64,000 nt of DNA from Streptomyces gilvus (GCF_022513565.1 NZ_JAKWBE010000012.1:186001-250000); one strand, 5' to 3'. Positions 51,283-59,198 are shown, numbered from the stretch's first letter. Notes: generated by a model from the letters alone, not told the origin. Numbers and translations: made by a program.

Positions 51283-52227
51283 TCACTTCGCCCACTCGTC
51301 GTACGACGACCAGGCCCGCAGCACCCGCGGGCTGACGAACCGGTGCTCGCGGCCCGTGATCGGATCGGTGAACTCCAGTACCCGTGCCAGCAGTTGGAGC
51401 GGGCGCCGGAAGTCACCGGCCGGCACGGGGCCGGTCACCACCGGATAGAGGGGATCGCCGAGGATCGGCACCCCCAGGGCGCTCATGTGGACCCTCAGTT
51501 GGTGCGTCTGGCCGGTACTCGGCAGCAGCCGGTACCGGGCCAGTCCGCGGCGGTGCTCCAGCAACTCGATCCGGCTGACGGCGTTGGGCTCCCCCTCGAC
51601 CTCACGAGCGGCCAGCACCCCGCGCTCCTTGACGATCCTGCTGCGCACGGTGCGCGGCAGGTCCAGCCCGGGGTCGTACGCCGCCACCGCCTCGTACTCC
51701 TTGCCCACCCGCCGGTCGCGGAACAGCGACTGGTACGCGCCGCGCTCCTCGGGCCGTACGGTGAACAGCACCAAGCCTGCCGTCAGCCGGTCCAGGCGGT
51801 GGGCGGCGCCCAGCGTCGGCACACCGAGCTCCCGCCGCAGCCGCGCGAGGGCCGTCTCGGCGACATGGCTGCCGCGGGGCGTGGTGGCCAGGAAGTGCGG
51901 CTTGTCGGCCACCACCACATGCTCGTCCCGGTAGAGGACATCGATCGCGAACGGCACCCGCTCCTCGTCGGGCAGCTCGCGGTGGAACCACACGTACATG
52001 CCTGGCAGGTACGCCGTCTCACGCGACACCGGGCGACCGTCGGCATCGACGATGCGTCCCGCCTCCAGCATCTCGTCGATCACACCGGCGCCGGCCGCCA
52101 GTCGCGCCACGAGATGATCCCGTACGGTCGCCCAGGCGCCCTCGGCCGGCAACCGCACCCGCACAGGATCCACCCCGTCGCGCTGCGGCAGGGGAGAGGG
52201 CGGGGGCGGGGTACGGCGTCTCATCAT
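51283..52227 (-). CDS. RluA-family pseudouridine synthase
   Basis: The 314-residue enzyme isomerises uridine in RNA. The catalytic loop GAAHRLDRLTAGL contains the invariant Asp. DEHVVVADKPHFLATTPRG and PSTGQTHQLRVHMSALGVPILGDPLY are family segments. No Shine-Dalgarno is visible; TACGCT lies 5 nt before the first of two in-frame ATGs (52227 and 52224), so it is probably leaderless. The rRNA or tRNA target cannot be assigned. It converges with the P450 gene, only 18 bp apart. Confidence 0.9.
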   Translation of the reverse strand: MMRRRTPPPPSPLPQRDGVDPVRVRLPAEGAWATVRDHLVARLAAGAGVIDEMLEAGRIVDADGRPVSRETAYLPGMYVWFHRELPDEERVPFAIDVLYRDEHVVVADKPHFLATTPRGSHVAETALARLRRELGVPTLGAAHRLDRLTAGLVLFTVRPEERGAYQSLFRDRRVGKEYEAVAAYDPGLDLPRTVRSRIVKERGVLAAREVEGEPNAVSRIELLEHRRGLARYRLLPSTGQTHQLRVHMSALGVPILGDPLYPVVTGPVPAGDFRRPLQLLARVLEFTDPITGREHRFVSPRVLRAWSSYDEWAK

Positions 52228-52857
52228 GATCAAGCGTACGAGGTGGCGCCGTACGGCCGGTGGGGCGCACCGGGGGTGCGAGGTGTGTGACGTGCGCTTC
52301 CCTCGATGGCACGTAGTGAGTGGGGTGTTGTTCGGGGGCGCACATCGTAGGTCGGGTACGCATCGGCACGTAGACGCGTGCGCCTTCCCGCGTCGGCACG
52401 GGGCTGGCACAGTTGTATGGCTCGTCCACGTCGTGCAAGCGGACTTGCAGCGGCCCGCTCCTTGTGTGGACCGGGCGCGTGGGGTGATGTACGTGGACCA
52501 GAGACGGACTGTGGGACGGGCGCTGTCGGCACGGTGTGGTCCAGCGGCGTACGAGGGCGGCCCGGGGGAGGGGCTTGGTGCCGACGCGTCCACTGATCCG
52601 ACGCCCGACCGCAGGGGCGCGCACCGGCGCCCGTACTCCACGGTGACCAACTCGCCCTCGCCGCTTGGTAGATACATCTGTTAGTCTGCCGCGAAATCGC
52701 CTGCAGGCTGAGACTGCTCCATCCAAGCACTTGGCGAGGTCGTCGACGTGACGTCCGACGTCCCCGCACCCGACGGCGAGGCGCCCCGTCGGCCGCGTAT
52801 TCAGCGTTGTGATCTGGCCACGGAGAAAAGCACCTTGAGCAGAACTGGGAGAGATTC
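52228..52857. other. Long intergenic region before the terpene synthase
   Basis: This 630-bp gap has no supported gene. Related segments recur: GGCACGTAG appears at 52308-52316 and 52365-52373, and GGCACG again at 52395-52400. GTGCGC(C)TTCCC occurs at about 52292 and 52378. An AT-rich patch at 52660-52690 contains TAGATA and TAGTCT and probably holds the terpene synthase promoter. An open plus-strand frame at 52226-52684 looks like chance. Confidence 0.5.
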
Positions 52858-53883
52858 ATGCCCCAGAACGTCACCATCGAGTTGCCCATATCTTTTCGGT
52901 TGAACTCCGGTCTGACGGCCGCAAGGGAACGTAATCTGCACTGGATGCGCCGCCAGGAACTGGTGCTGGGAGAAAAGGCCGCCCAGCGCTATGTGTTCTC
53001 CGCGGTGGCGGACCTGGCCGCCTACAGCTATCCGGACGTCGAGGGTGACGACCTCGATCTGGCCTTCGACACCATGGGCTGGTTCTTCCTGTTCGACGAC
53101 CTCTTCGACGTCCCCGCGGGGCACAGGGCCGAGGAAGCCGTCGACGTGTGCCGCCGGCTCATCGCCCTCCTCCGCGACCCCGTGCCGCAGGCGGGCAGGC
53201 ACGACGCACCCCTCGTGAGGGCTTTCGCGGACATCTGGTCCCGGGCCGGGATCGGCATGTCCGAGGAATGGCGGCAGCGGGCCGCTCACAACTGGGTGGA
53301 CTACCTCACGGGAAACCTCACCGAGGAGATCGACCGACGTACCTGGGTCCCGCAGGACTACGCCACCCGGATGAGGATCGGCCACCGCACGCTCGGCCTG
53401 GTGCCGTCGCTGGATCTGGCCGAGAGGGTGGGGCACTTCGAGATCCCACTGCTCGTCTGGCACGGCAGCCATCTGGAATCCATGCGACAAGCGGCCGTCG
53501 ACGCGGTCAAACTCATCAACGAAGTGATGTCCCTGGAGAACGACGACGCGCGGGGCGATCCGAATCTGGTGCACTGCCTTGTACGGGAACGCGACTGCTC
53601 CCGGCCGGAAGCCATCGAATTGGCCGTCGCCCTCGTCCAGTCGGCGGTCGCCAGACTTTTCGCGCAAGCGAAACGGATTCCCCTGTTCTGCTCCCGTCTC
53701 GGGCTCACGAGCGATGAGACCGACAATGTCCGGCGCTATACGAACGCCATGATCACATGGATACGCGGCAGTTATGACTGGAGCCGAATAAACGGCCGCT
53801 ATACCGCGTACACGGCCAGCGCCCTGGGCTCGGGTGTGACCGGCCAGCTCCATCCCGCGAACCTCACACCGGTGTCTCCGTAG
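52858..53883 (+). CDS. Class I terpene synthase (orphan, probable sesquiterpene cyclase)
   Basis: The 341-residue all-helical protein has the Asp-rich magnesium motif DDLFD at residues 80-84. The NSE triad is altered: N221, S225 and D229 in NEVMSLENDD, with Glu following the Asn and Asp at the last place. The C-terminal RY pair (314-315) is present. It would cyclise farnesyl diphosphate or a related prenyl diphosphate. The product cannot be told. No prenyltransferase, methyltransferase or P450 is directly adjacent, but an EXXR-less P450 lies 1.6 kb upstream. ATG at 52858 has GGGAGAG a few bases upstream. Confidence 0.9.
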   Translation: MPQNVTIELPISFRLNSGLTAARERNLHWMRRQELVLGEKAAQRYVFSAVADLAAYSYPDVEGDDLDLAFDTMGWFFLFDDLFDVPAGHRAEEAVDVCRRLIALLRDPVPQAGRHDAPLVRAFADIWSRAGIGMSEEWRQRAAHNWVDYLTGNLTEEIDRRTWVPQDYATRMRIGHRTLGLVPSLDLAERVGHFEIPLLVWHGSHLESMRQAAVDAVKLINEVMSLENDDARGDPNLVHCLVRERDCSRPEAIELAVALVQSAVARLFAQAKRIPLFCSRLGLTSDETDNVRRYTNAMITWIRGSYDWSRINGRYTAYTASALGSGVTGQLHPANLTPVSP

Positions 53884-53929
53884 AAAAACCGCTGGGCCCC
53901 CGCACCCCCCGCTTGGCAGGATGCCGTAC

Positions 53930-54517
53930 ATGCCGTTCACCGCCGATGTCGTGTTGCCCGAGGGGGCCCTCGCTCGGGGGCCGCAGCCTGTGCTGTCCAC
54001 CGGTTACGGGCTGGTGCTGCGGCCCTGGCGGGGGGAGGACGCGGGGGCCGTGCACGAGGCGTTCCAGGATCCGCTCATGCATCAGTGGCACATCCGGCGC
54101 AGTGACTCCGAGGAGGAGGCCGCCGGGTGGATCCGGGAGTGGCAGAAGGAATGGGAGGGTGAGCGCAACGCCCAGTGGGCCGTGGTCGACGCGGAGACCG
54201 ACCGGCTGAGGGGGCGGGTCGCGCTGCGGGAGATCCGGCTGGTCGAGGCACTGGCCAAGGTCGCGTATTGGACCACCGCGGCGGCCCGCGGTCAGGGCGT
54301 CGCCGGCCGCGCGACCAACACCCTGACCCGCTGGGCCTTCGACGAGATCGGCTTCCACCGCCTCGAACTCCTGCACGCCACCGCCAACCGGGCCTCCTGC
54401 CGCGTCGCCGCCAAGACCGGCTTCACCCTGGAGGGCACCAGGCGCCGTGCCGCCTACCACCAGGACGGCTGGCACGACATGCACCTGCACGCCCGCCTGC
54501 GCGAGAACAGCGACTGA
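53930..54517 (+). CDS. GNAT acetyltransferase, RimJ/RimL-like
   Basis: The 195-residue protein is a GCN5-related N-acetyltransferase of the RimJ/RimL type. LVLRPWRGEDA opens the fold, VAYWTTAAARGQGVAGRAT is motif A with the acetyl-CoA loop, and FHRLELLHATANRASCRVAAKTGF is motif B. It might acetylate a protein N-terminus or small amine. CAGGAT sits 7 nt before the ATG at 53930, suggesting a leaderless start; an in-frame ATG at 53921 overlaps that box. Confidence 0.85.
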   Translation: MPFTADVVLPEGALARGPQPVLSTGYGLVLRPWRGEDAGAVHEAFQDPLMHQWHIRRSDSEEEAAGWIREWQKEWEGERNAQWAVVDAETDRLRGRVALREIRLVEALAKVAYWTTAAARGQGVAGRATNTLTRWAFDEIGFHRLELLHATANRASCRVAAKTGFTLEGTRRRAAYHQDGWHDMHLHARLRENSD

Positions 54518-54578
54518 TCGACCGGCGGATCCCGGTGGGTGGCACCGCCTCGGTGGTCCGATAGGCCTGGGTGGCCCG

Positions 54579-56096
54579 TTAGACCGCCGCTTCCTGAACC
54601 GCCGGCTCCGGTACGGGACTTCCCGCCTCCGACGTCCTGCGGTACGCCCGGTACCCGGCGCCCGCCAGCAGCGTGGCGGCGAGGAACAGGACCGTGAACC
54701 ACTGGAAGTACCAGTGGCCGCCCGCCGGGTCGTACACCGCCGCCCGGGGCCAGGCCAGGTTGACGGTCATGGCGAGGCCGTAGAGCAGGGCGAGGGCGTT
54801 GACCGGGATGCCCCAGCGGCCGAGTGAGAAGAGCCTTCCGCCCGTCTCGTCGGTGCCGCGCGAGCTGAACTCGCCGCGCAGACGGCGGACCAGGAGCGGG
54901 CCGGTGACCATCGCGTACGCCAGGTACAGCATCACGATGCAGGTCGTGCCGATGGCCAGGAAGGCGTCCGGGGAGGCGAAGTTGAGCAGCAGCAGGGCCG
55001 CCGCGAGGACGCCGACGACCACCGCGGGGGCGCTGGGCATCCCGGTGCGCGGGTTGACGTGCGCCAGGCGGCGGGAGAAGGGGAGCTGTCCGTCGCGGGC
55101 CATGGAGAAGAGCATGCGGCAGGCCGCCGTCTGGATCGCCAGGGTCGCCACCGCGATGGCCACGACCACGTCGGCGAGCAGCACCTTGCCGACACCGTCG
55201 CCGAGGCGGCTGGTCAGGACGTAGCTGAGTCCGTCGACGCCCAGGTGCCCGTCGGTCAGGCTGGGCGCGGCGAGCAGTCCGCCGAGGATGACCAGACCGC
55301 CCAGCAGGCCGGCGGCGCCGAGCGCGGTGAGGATCGTACGGGGAGCGGTACGGCGGGGGTTGTGCGTCTCCTCGCTCATCTCGCCCGCGCTGTCGAAGCC
55401 GATCATCACGTACGCCGCCGTGAACGAGCCGACCAGCAGCGCGCCCAGCAGTCCGGAGCTCGCCGCGCCCTCGGTGTGGAAGGTGATGCCGGGGGAGCGC
55501 TTGGAGTGGGTGAGCAGCAGGACGACGATCAGGACCGCGCCGATGATCTCGGCGGTCACGCCGACGCGGTTGATCATGGACATCACGCGGTTGTCCACGA
55601 TGTTCACCACCGTGGTCAGCGCGAGCAGGAGCACGCCCAGCACCGCCGCGTTCGCCGCGCCGTCCGTCGAGGTCACCGCCGGGTCGCTGCCGACGAGTTG
55701 GAAGCCGGACCAGATCGCCGGGAGCACCATCTGCAGGGCCAGGGCCGCCGCCGCGACCACCACGATCTGCCCGATCACCATGATCCAGCCGGCGAACCAG
55801 CCGAAGGTGACGTTCGACAGGCGCGAGGACCACTGGTAGACAGCGCCCGAGATGGGGTAGCGGGCCGCGAGTTCGGCGAAGCACGCGGCCACCAGGAGCT
55901 GGCCGACCAGTACCGCCGGCCAGGCCCAGAAGAAGACCGGGCCGCCGAAGGCGTACCCGAAGGCGAAGAACTGGAAGACCGTCGTCAGGACGGAGATGAA
56001 GGAGAACCCGGCCGCGAAGGAGGCGTACCGGCCCAGGCTGCGGTGCAGTTCCTGGCGATAGCCGAACTCGGCGAGGGAATGGTCGGTTGACGGCAC
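54579..56096 (-). CDS. APC-superfamily amino acid/amine permease
   Basis: The 505-residue protein has about 12 membrane helices and APC motifs: FGYAFGGPVFFWAWPAVLVGQ, GFDSAGEMSEETHNPRRTAPR and the SMARDGQLPFSRRLAHVNPRTGMP loop. It belongs to the basic amino acid/GABA/choline permease group. GTG start with AGGTG upstream. Its leader carries nearly the same operator as the carboxylase cluster at 45670, so it probably imports a substrate of that pathway (guanidine, urea or an arginine-type amine). It is 9 kb from the cluster. Confidence 0.9.
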   Translation of the reverse strand: MPSTDHSLAEFGYRQELHRSLGRYASFAAGFSFISVLTTVFQFFAFGYAFGGPVFFWAWPAVLVGQLLVAACFAELAARYPISGAVYQWSSRLSNVTFGWFAGWIMVIGQIVVVAAAALALQMVLPAIWSGFQLVGSDPAVTSTDGAANAAVLGVLLLALTTVVNIVDNRVMSMINRVGVTAEIIGAVLIVVLLLTHSKRSPGITFHTEGAASSGLLGALLVGSFTAAYVMIGFDSAGEMSEETHNPRRTAPRTILTALGAAGLLGGLVILGGLLAAPSLTDGHLGVDGLSYVLTSRLGDGVGKVLLADVVVAIAVATLAIQTAACRMLFSMARDGQLPFSRRLAHVNPRTGMPSAPAVVVGVLAAALLLLNFASPDAFLAIGTTCIVMLYLAYAMVTGPLLVRRLRGEFSSRGTDETGGRLFSLGRWGIPVNALALLYGLAMTVNLAWPRAAVYDPAGGHWYFQWFTVLFLAATLLAGAGYRAYRRTSEAGSPVPEPAVQEAAV

Positions 56097-56132
56097 GGCG
56101 GCACCTGCCTTCGGCGCGGTTCCTGCGAGCTG

Positions 56133-56154
56133 ATTCCTGTCAGGCGACAGAAAT
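56133..56154. promoter_or_regulatory. Second TetR-type operator at the APC permease
   Basis: ATTCCTGTC, then AGG, then CGACAGAAAT repeats the site at 45670 (ATTTCTGTC, GCT, CGACAGAAAT) with 4 base differences in 22, and the shared stretch continues into ATTAGG. It lies 37 bp upstream of the permease start. Confidence 0.7.
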
Positions 56155-56219
56155 TAGGGACGGCCTGTTTCGCCCGCGTCACGCCGCCGTGTCCGGGCCG
56201 GGCCCAACTCCTCACGCTC

Positions 56220-56843
56220 TTGCTATGCACTACCGAACGCGATACATCGTGTGTATTGACGGCCGTCGACGGTCGCGATGTGTTCGGGCAGCTCATGGTG
56301 CTCAGCTGGCAGCCCGCCCACGCGATCATCACGCTGATCCAGCCGGTGATCTGGCTGTTCCTGTTCGGCAGCCTCTTCAAGAAGGTCGTCGTCGTCAACA
56401 ACGGCCTGGTCACCGCGTTCCAGTCGGTCGTCATCGTGCTGCTCGCCCTGGCCGGCGGGGCCGACTACCCCGGCGGCGTGGGCGGTGTGGCGGTCCTGGT
56501 CCTCGCCTCCGTGCTGCTCGGCACGATCTTCGGGGCGCTGTCCAACGCGCTCGGCATGCTGGTGCGGGAGCGGGAGTCGATCATCGGCATCAACACCTTC
56601 CTGCTGCTGCCGCTGACGTTCCTGTCGAGCGCCTTCATGGCGCCCTCGCAGATGCCCGCCTGGATGCGGCACATCGCCGACTTCAACCCGCTCAACTGCG
56701 CCATGGTCGCGGGCCGTTCCGCCCTGTCGGAGCACCCCGACCGGGGTGACGTGCTCAGTCGCGGCGGGGGACTGCTGGCGCTCGCCGTGGTGACCGTGTG
56801 GCTGTCGATCCGGACGTTCCGGTCCTACCAGCGATCGGTGTGA
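56220..56843 (+). pseudogene. Internally deleted ABC-2 type permease remnant
   Basis: The open frame (207 codons) matches the start and the last two thirds of a DrrB-like ABC-2 permease: QPVIWLFLFGSLFKKVV near residue 42 and later ALSNALGMLVRERESIIGINTFLLLPLTFLSSAFMAPSQMPAWMR. The segment between them, normally about 60 residues with the GxxxxxxxMTxGxxxRxR signature, is missing; the sequence jumps from KKVV to VNNGLVTAFQSVV. No ATPase partner is adjacent. The first codons are not permease-like and contain an ATACA-TCGTG-TGTAT inverted repeat, suggesting that a promoter region was fused to a truncated gene. Function is doubtful. Confidence 0.7.
56242..56256. promoter_or_regulatory. Stranded operator-like inverted repeat
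   Basis: ATACA, TCGTG, TGTAT forms a 5-bp inverted repeat with a 5-bp spacer, of the PadR/ATAC...GTAT type often seen at drug-exporter promoters. It now lies within the first codons of the broken permease frame. Confidence 0.4.
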
Positions 56844-56906
56844 GCACGGCGAAAGTGTTAGCAGGGCCAAGGTGTGAGCACGGCCAAGGTGTGAGCACGA
56901 CGAAGG
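56839..56906. repeat. Four tandem 17-bp repeats
   Basis: Four head-to-tail 17-bp units (56839-56855, 56856-56872, 56873-56889, 56890-56906) follow the pattern TGTGAGCACGGCCAAGG. Units 1, 3 and 4 differ by one to three bases and unit 2 by a few more. The first unit covers the stop codon of the broken permease. It may be a replication-slippage array. Confidence 0.8.
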
Positions 56907-56939
56907 GGGCGGCACCCGGCACGGGCGCCGCCCCCTTCG
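56901..56939. terminator. Terminator of the siderophore-interacting protein gene
   Basis: CGAAGGGGGCGGC pairs perfectly with GCCGCCCCCTTCG over 13 bp. It begins 6 nt past the minus-strand stop at 56946 and overlaps the last tandem repeat unit. Confidence 0.82.
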
Positions 56940-56945
56940 GACGTC

Positions 56946-57794
56946 TCACGCCGCCGGCTCCGCGCCCTCCTGCTCCGCCTCGATGCGCGCGTTCCACTCC
57001 CGCTTGGATGCCTGCCAGCCGTCCTCGTTGTGGCCGAGGCGCCAGTAACCGGAGATCGACAGGTCCTCGCGCGGGATCTGCAGCTCGACGCGCAGCAGTT
57101 GGCGCAACTCCTTCACGAAGTGCGCCTCGCCGTGCACGAACGCGTGCGGCCGGCCCTCGGGGAACTCCAGCCCCCGTACGGTCTCGCACAGCAGCCCGCC
57201 GACCGGCCGGTCACCGCGGTGCAGCCAGACGACGTCCACGTCGGAGTCGATTTTCTGCTCCTCCTCGGGACCGGAGACCTCGACGAAGGCGTGGGCGGTG
57301 ACACCGCCCGGCAGCGACTCCAGGGCGCGGGCGATCGCCGGCAGGGCGCTCTCGTCCCCCACCAGCAGATGCCAGTCGGCGTTCACATCGGGAGCGTAGG
57401 CGCCCCCCGGACCCATGAAGCGCACGGTCTCACCCGGCTGGACCCGCATCGCCCAGGGGCCGGCCAGGCCCTCGTCGCCGTGGATGACGAAGTCCAGGGT
57501 CAGCTCGAGGGACTCGGGGTCGAAGGCGCGCACGGTGTACGTCCGGGTCACCGGCCACTGCTCGCGCGGCAGTTCCTCGCGGATGCGCTCCATGTCGAAG
57601 GGCTCGGGATAAGTGATGCCCTCGGCCGGCGGGAACAGCAGCTTCACATAGTGGTCGGTGCAGGTGTCCGCCGCGAAACCGGCGAGAGACTCGCCGCCGA
57701 GGACCACGCGCTGCATGTGCGGGGTCAGCCGTTCAGTACGGACGACCTGCGCGGAGTGCGGCTTGCGCGGCCTGCGGGCCGGACGTTCTGCCAT
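56946..57794 (-). CDS. Siderophore-interacting protein (FAD-dependent ferric reductase)
   Basis: The 282-residue protein is of the ViuB/SIP type, which frees iron from ferric siderophores in the cytosol by reduction with FAD and NAD(P)H. RTYTVRAFDPESLELTLDFVIHGDEGLAGPWA is the FAD-binding segment (R-x-Y-T), MGPGGAYAPD the phosphate loop, and the C-terminal SISGYWRLGHNEDGW part is conserved. GGGAGG precedes the ATG. An iron box 23 bp upstream indicates repression by a DmdR/IdeR-type regulator when iron is plentiful. Confidence 0.93.
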   Translation of the reverse strand: MAERPARRPRKPHSAQVVRTERLTPHMQRVVLGGESLAGFAADTCTDHYVKLLFPPAEGITYPEPFDMERIREELPREQWPVTRTYTVRAFDPESLELTLDFVIHGDEGLAGPWAMRVQPGETVRFMGPGGAYAPDVNADWHLLVGDESALPAIARALESLPGGVTAHAFVEVSGPEEEQKIDSDVDVVWLHRGDRPVGGLLCETVRGLEFPEGRPHAFVHGEAHFVKELRQLLRVELQIPREDLSISGYWRLGHNEDGWQASKREWNARIEAEQEGAEPAA

Positions 57795-57816
57795 GACGGC
57801 CTCCCATGCTTCCTGC

Positions 57817-57835
57817 TTAGGCTTACCTAAGTTAG
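57817..57835. promoter_or_regulatory. DmdR/IdeR iron box
   Basis: TTAGGCTTACCTAAGTTAG contains the inverted repeat TTAGG-CTTA-CCTAA, matching the actinobacterial iron-box pattern (TTAGGTTAGGCTMACCTAA) with an overlapping second half-site. It lies just upstream of the siderophore-interacting protein gene. Confidence 0.85.
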
Positions 57836-57894
57836 CACCTCTCCCCTGGGCAACACCGCGAAGTGGGCGAGCATTACCAAAACCAGAAGGTCGC

Positions 57895-58815
57895 TCACGA
57901 GCCCAGGGTCGTCAGCAGCCGCTGCAACGAGCCGCCCAGCCCCCAGCGGGCCGCCAGCTCCCGCAGAGCCGCCGCGTCGCGCGGAGCGTGCGGCAGGGCC
58001 GTGTCGACGTCCGGCAGCGGAACGTCGTCGGCGACCTTGACCACCTTCGGCGCGACGGCGACGTAGGGCCGTGCCTCGTCGAGCCGCTTGCGCTGCGACG
58101 GCGTGAGCTTCGCCCTCGGATCGTCGACCGCGGCCATGATCCCGGCCAGGTCCCCGAACTCGGCGAGCAGCTTCGCGGCCGTCTTCTCACCGATCCCGGG
58201 CACGCCCGGCAGGCCGTCGCTCGGGTCGCCGCGCAGCAGCGCCAGATCCGCGTACCCCGGCCCGTCCACCCCGTACTTCTCGCGCAGCCACGCCTCGTCC
58301 GTCAGCTGCAGCGTGCCCACGCCCTTGAGCGGGTACAGCACCCGCACTCCGCGCGCGTCGGACACGAGCTGGTACAGGTCGCGGTCGCCGGTGACGATGT
58401 CGACCGGGCCCTTCGCCCGCGCCGTGAACGTGCCGATCACGTCGTCCGCCTCGTACGGCTCCACTCCCACGCGCGCGATGCCGAGCGCGTCCAGGACCGC
58501 CTCGATGACCGGCACCTGCGGCGACAGCGTGTCCGGTACCTCCTCCTCGTCCGGGCCCGCCTCGTGCTCCTCGGCCACGCGGTGCGCCTTGTAGGAGGGG
58601 ATCAGGTCGACCCGCCACTGCGGGCGCCAGTCGGCGTCCATGCAGGCCACCAGATGGTCGGGACGGTGGTCCTTGACCAGGCGGTCGATGAACTCCAGCA
58701 GGCCGCGCACGGCGTTCACCGGCGTGCCGTCCGGAGCCTTCACGGACTCCGGGACGCCGAAGTAGGCGCGGAAGTAGAGCGAGGCGGTGTCGAGAAGCAT
58801 CAGTCGTCCGGTCAC
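57895..58815 (-). CDS. 5'-3' exonuclease (flap-endonuclease family)
   Basis: The 306-residue protein is a free-standing 5'-nuclease like the N-terminal part of DNA polymerase I. LLDTASLYFRAYFG, the acidic YEADDVIGTF and GDRDLYQLV motifs, and the H3TH helix-hairpin-helix GIGEKTAAKLLAEFGD are present. It would trim flaps or 5' ends in repair; the homologue in M. tuberculosis is Rv2090. I place the start at GTG 58815, six nt after CATGAT, giving a leaderless mRNA; an internal ATG at 58800 is possible. The promoter partly matches the PafBC type. Confidence 0.9.
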   Translation of the reverse strand: MTGRLMLLDTASLYFRAYFGVPESVKAPDGTPVNAVRGLLEFIDRLVKDHRPDHLVACMDADWRPQWRVDLIPSYKAHRVAEEHEAGPDEEEVPDTLSPQVPVIEAVLDALGIARVGVEPYEADDVIGTFTARAKGPVDIVTGDRDLYQLVSDARGVRVLYPLKGVGTLQLTDEAWLREKYGVDGPGYADLALLRGDPSDGLPGVPGIGEKTAAKLLAEFGDLAGIMAAVDDPRAKLTPSQRKRLDEARPYVAVAPKVVKVADDVPLPDVDTALPHAPRDAAALRELAARWGLGGSLQRLLTTLGS

Positions 58816-58821
58816 GCTCGC

Positions 58822-58844
58822 ATCATGCCGCACGGGACCGACAG
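58822..58844 (-). promoter_or_regulatory. PafBC-like promoter of the 5'-3' exonuclease
   Basis: On the minus strand: CTGTCGGTC, eight bases, CATGAT. Compared with TTGTCRGTG-N8-TAnnnT the spacing is exact, and the deviations are the first and last base of the upstream element and the first of the -10 box. The predicted leaderless start falls on the GTG at 58815. Confidence 0.5.
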
Positions 58845-59198
58845 TCACCCGCCGACGAGCAGCCATCGCCAGCGGGGCCGCTCGGTGACGAGTGCGACCG
58901 TGGCGAGGAGTGTCACGGGGACGGCCGCCCACACCGGCCAGACCCACCACGCCGACGCCACCGCGGCACCCAGCTCCAGCAGCACGAACAGGATCGTGAC
59001 CCACCCCGGCACCGCGACGATCACCTTCTGCTTGTCACCCGGGGTGGAGAAGACGGCCGGCAGACCGATCAGCACCACCAGCGAGAGCACCGACAGCGCC
59101 CAGGAGTACGGCCACAGCGCCCAGGGCGTCGCCACCCAGGCCACCAGCTCGGCCGCGAAGCGCAGCGCTGACGGGATGGTGTCGTCCGGTCGTTCCAC
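58845..59198 (-). CDS. Small membrane protein
   Basis: The 117-residue protein has about three hydrophobic segments: AELVAWVATPWALWPYSWALSVLSLVVLIGLPAVF, VIVAVPGWVTILFVLLELGAAVASAWWVWPVWAAVPVTLLATVAL. A short charged stretch (STPGDKQK) separates the first from the rest. I do not recognise a functional family. GTG start with GGGGGA about 7 nt upstream. It ends 1 bp before the exonuclease promoter. Confidence 0.7.
   Translation of the reverse strand: MERPDDTIPSALRFAAELVAWVATPWALWPYSWALSVLSLVVLIGLPAVFSTPGDKQKVIVAVPGWVTILFVLLELGAAVASAWWVWPVWAAVPVTLLATVALVTERPRWRWLLVGG

Noticed and set aside
52226..52684. Plus-strand open frame upstream of the terpene synthase
   Set aside because: Arg/Gly/His-rich with no fold, no ribosome site and irregular codon use; it is more likely leader DNA.
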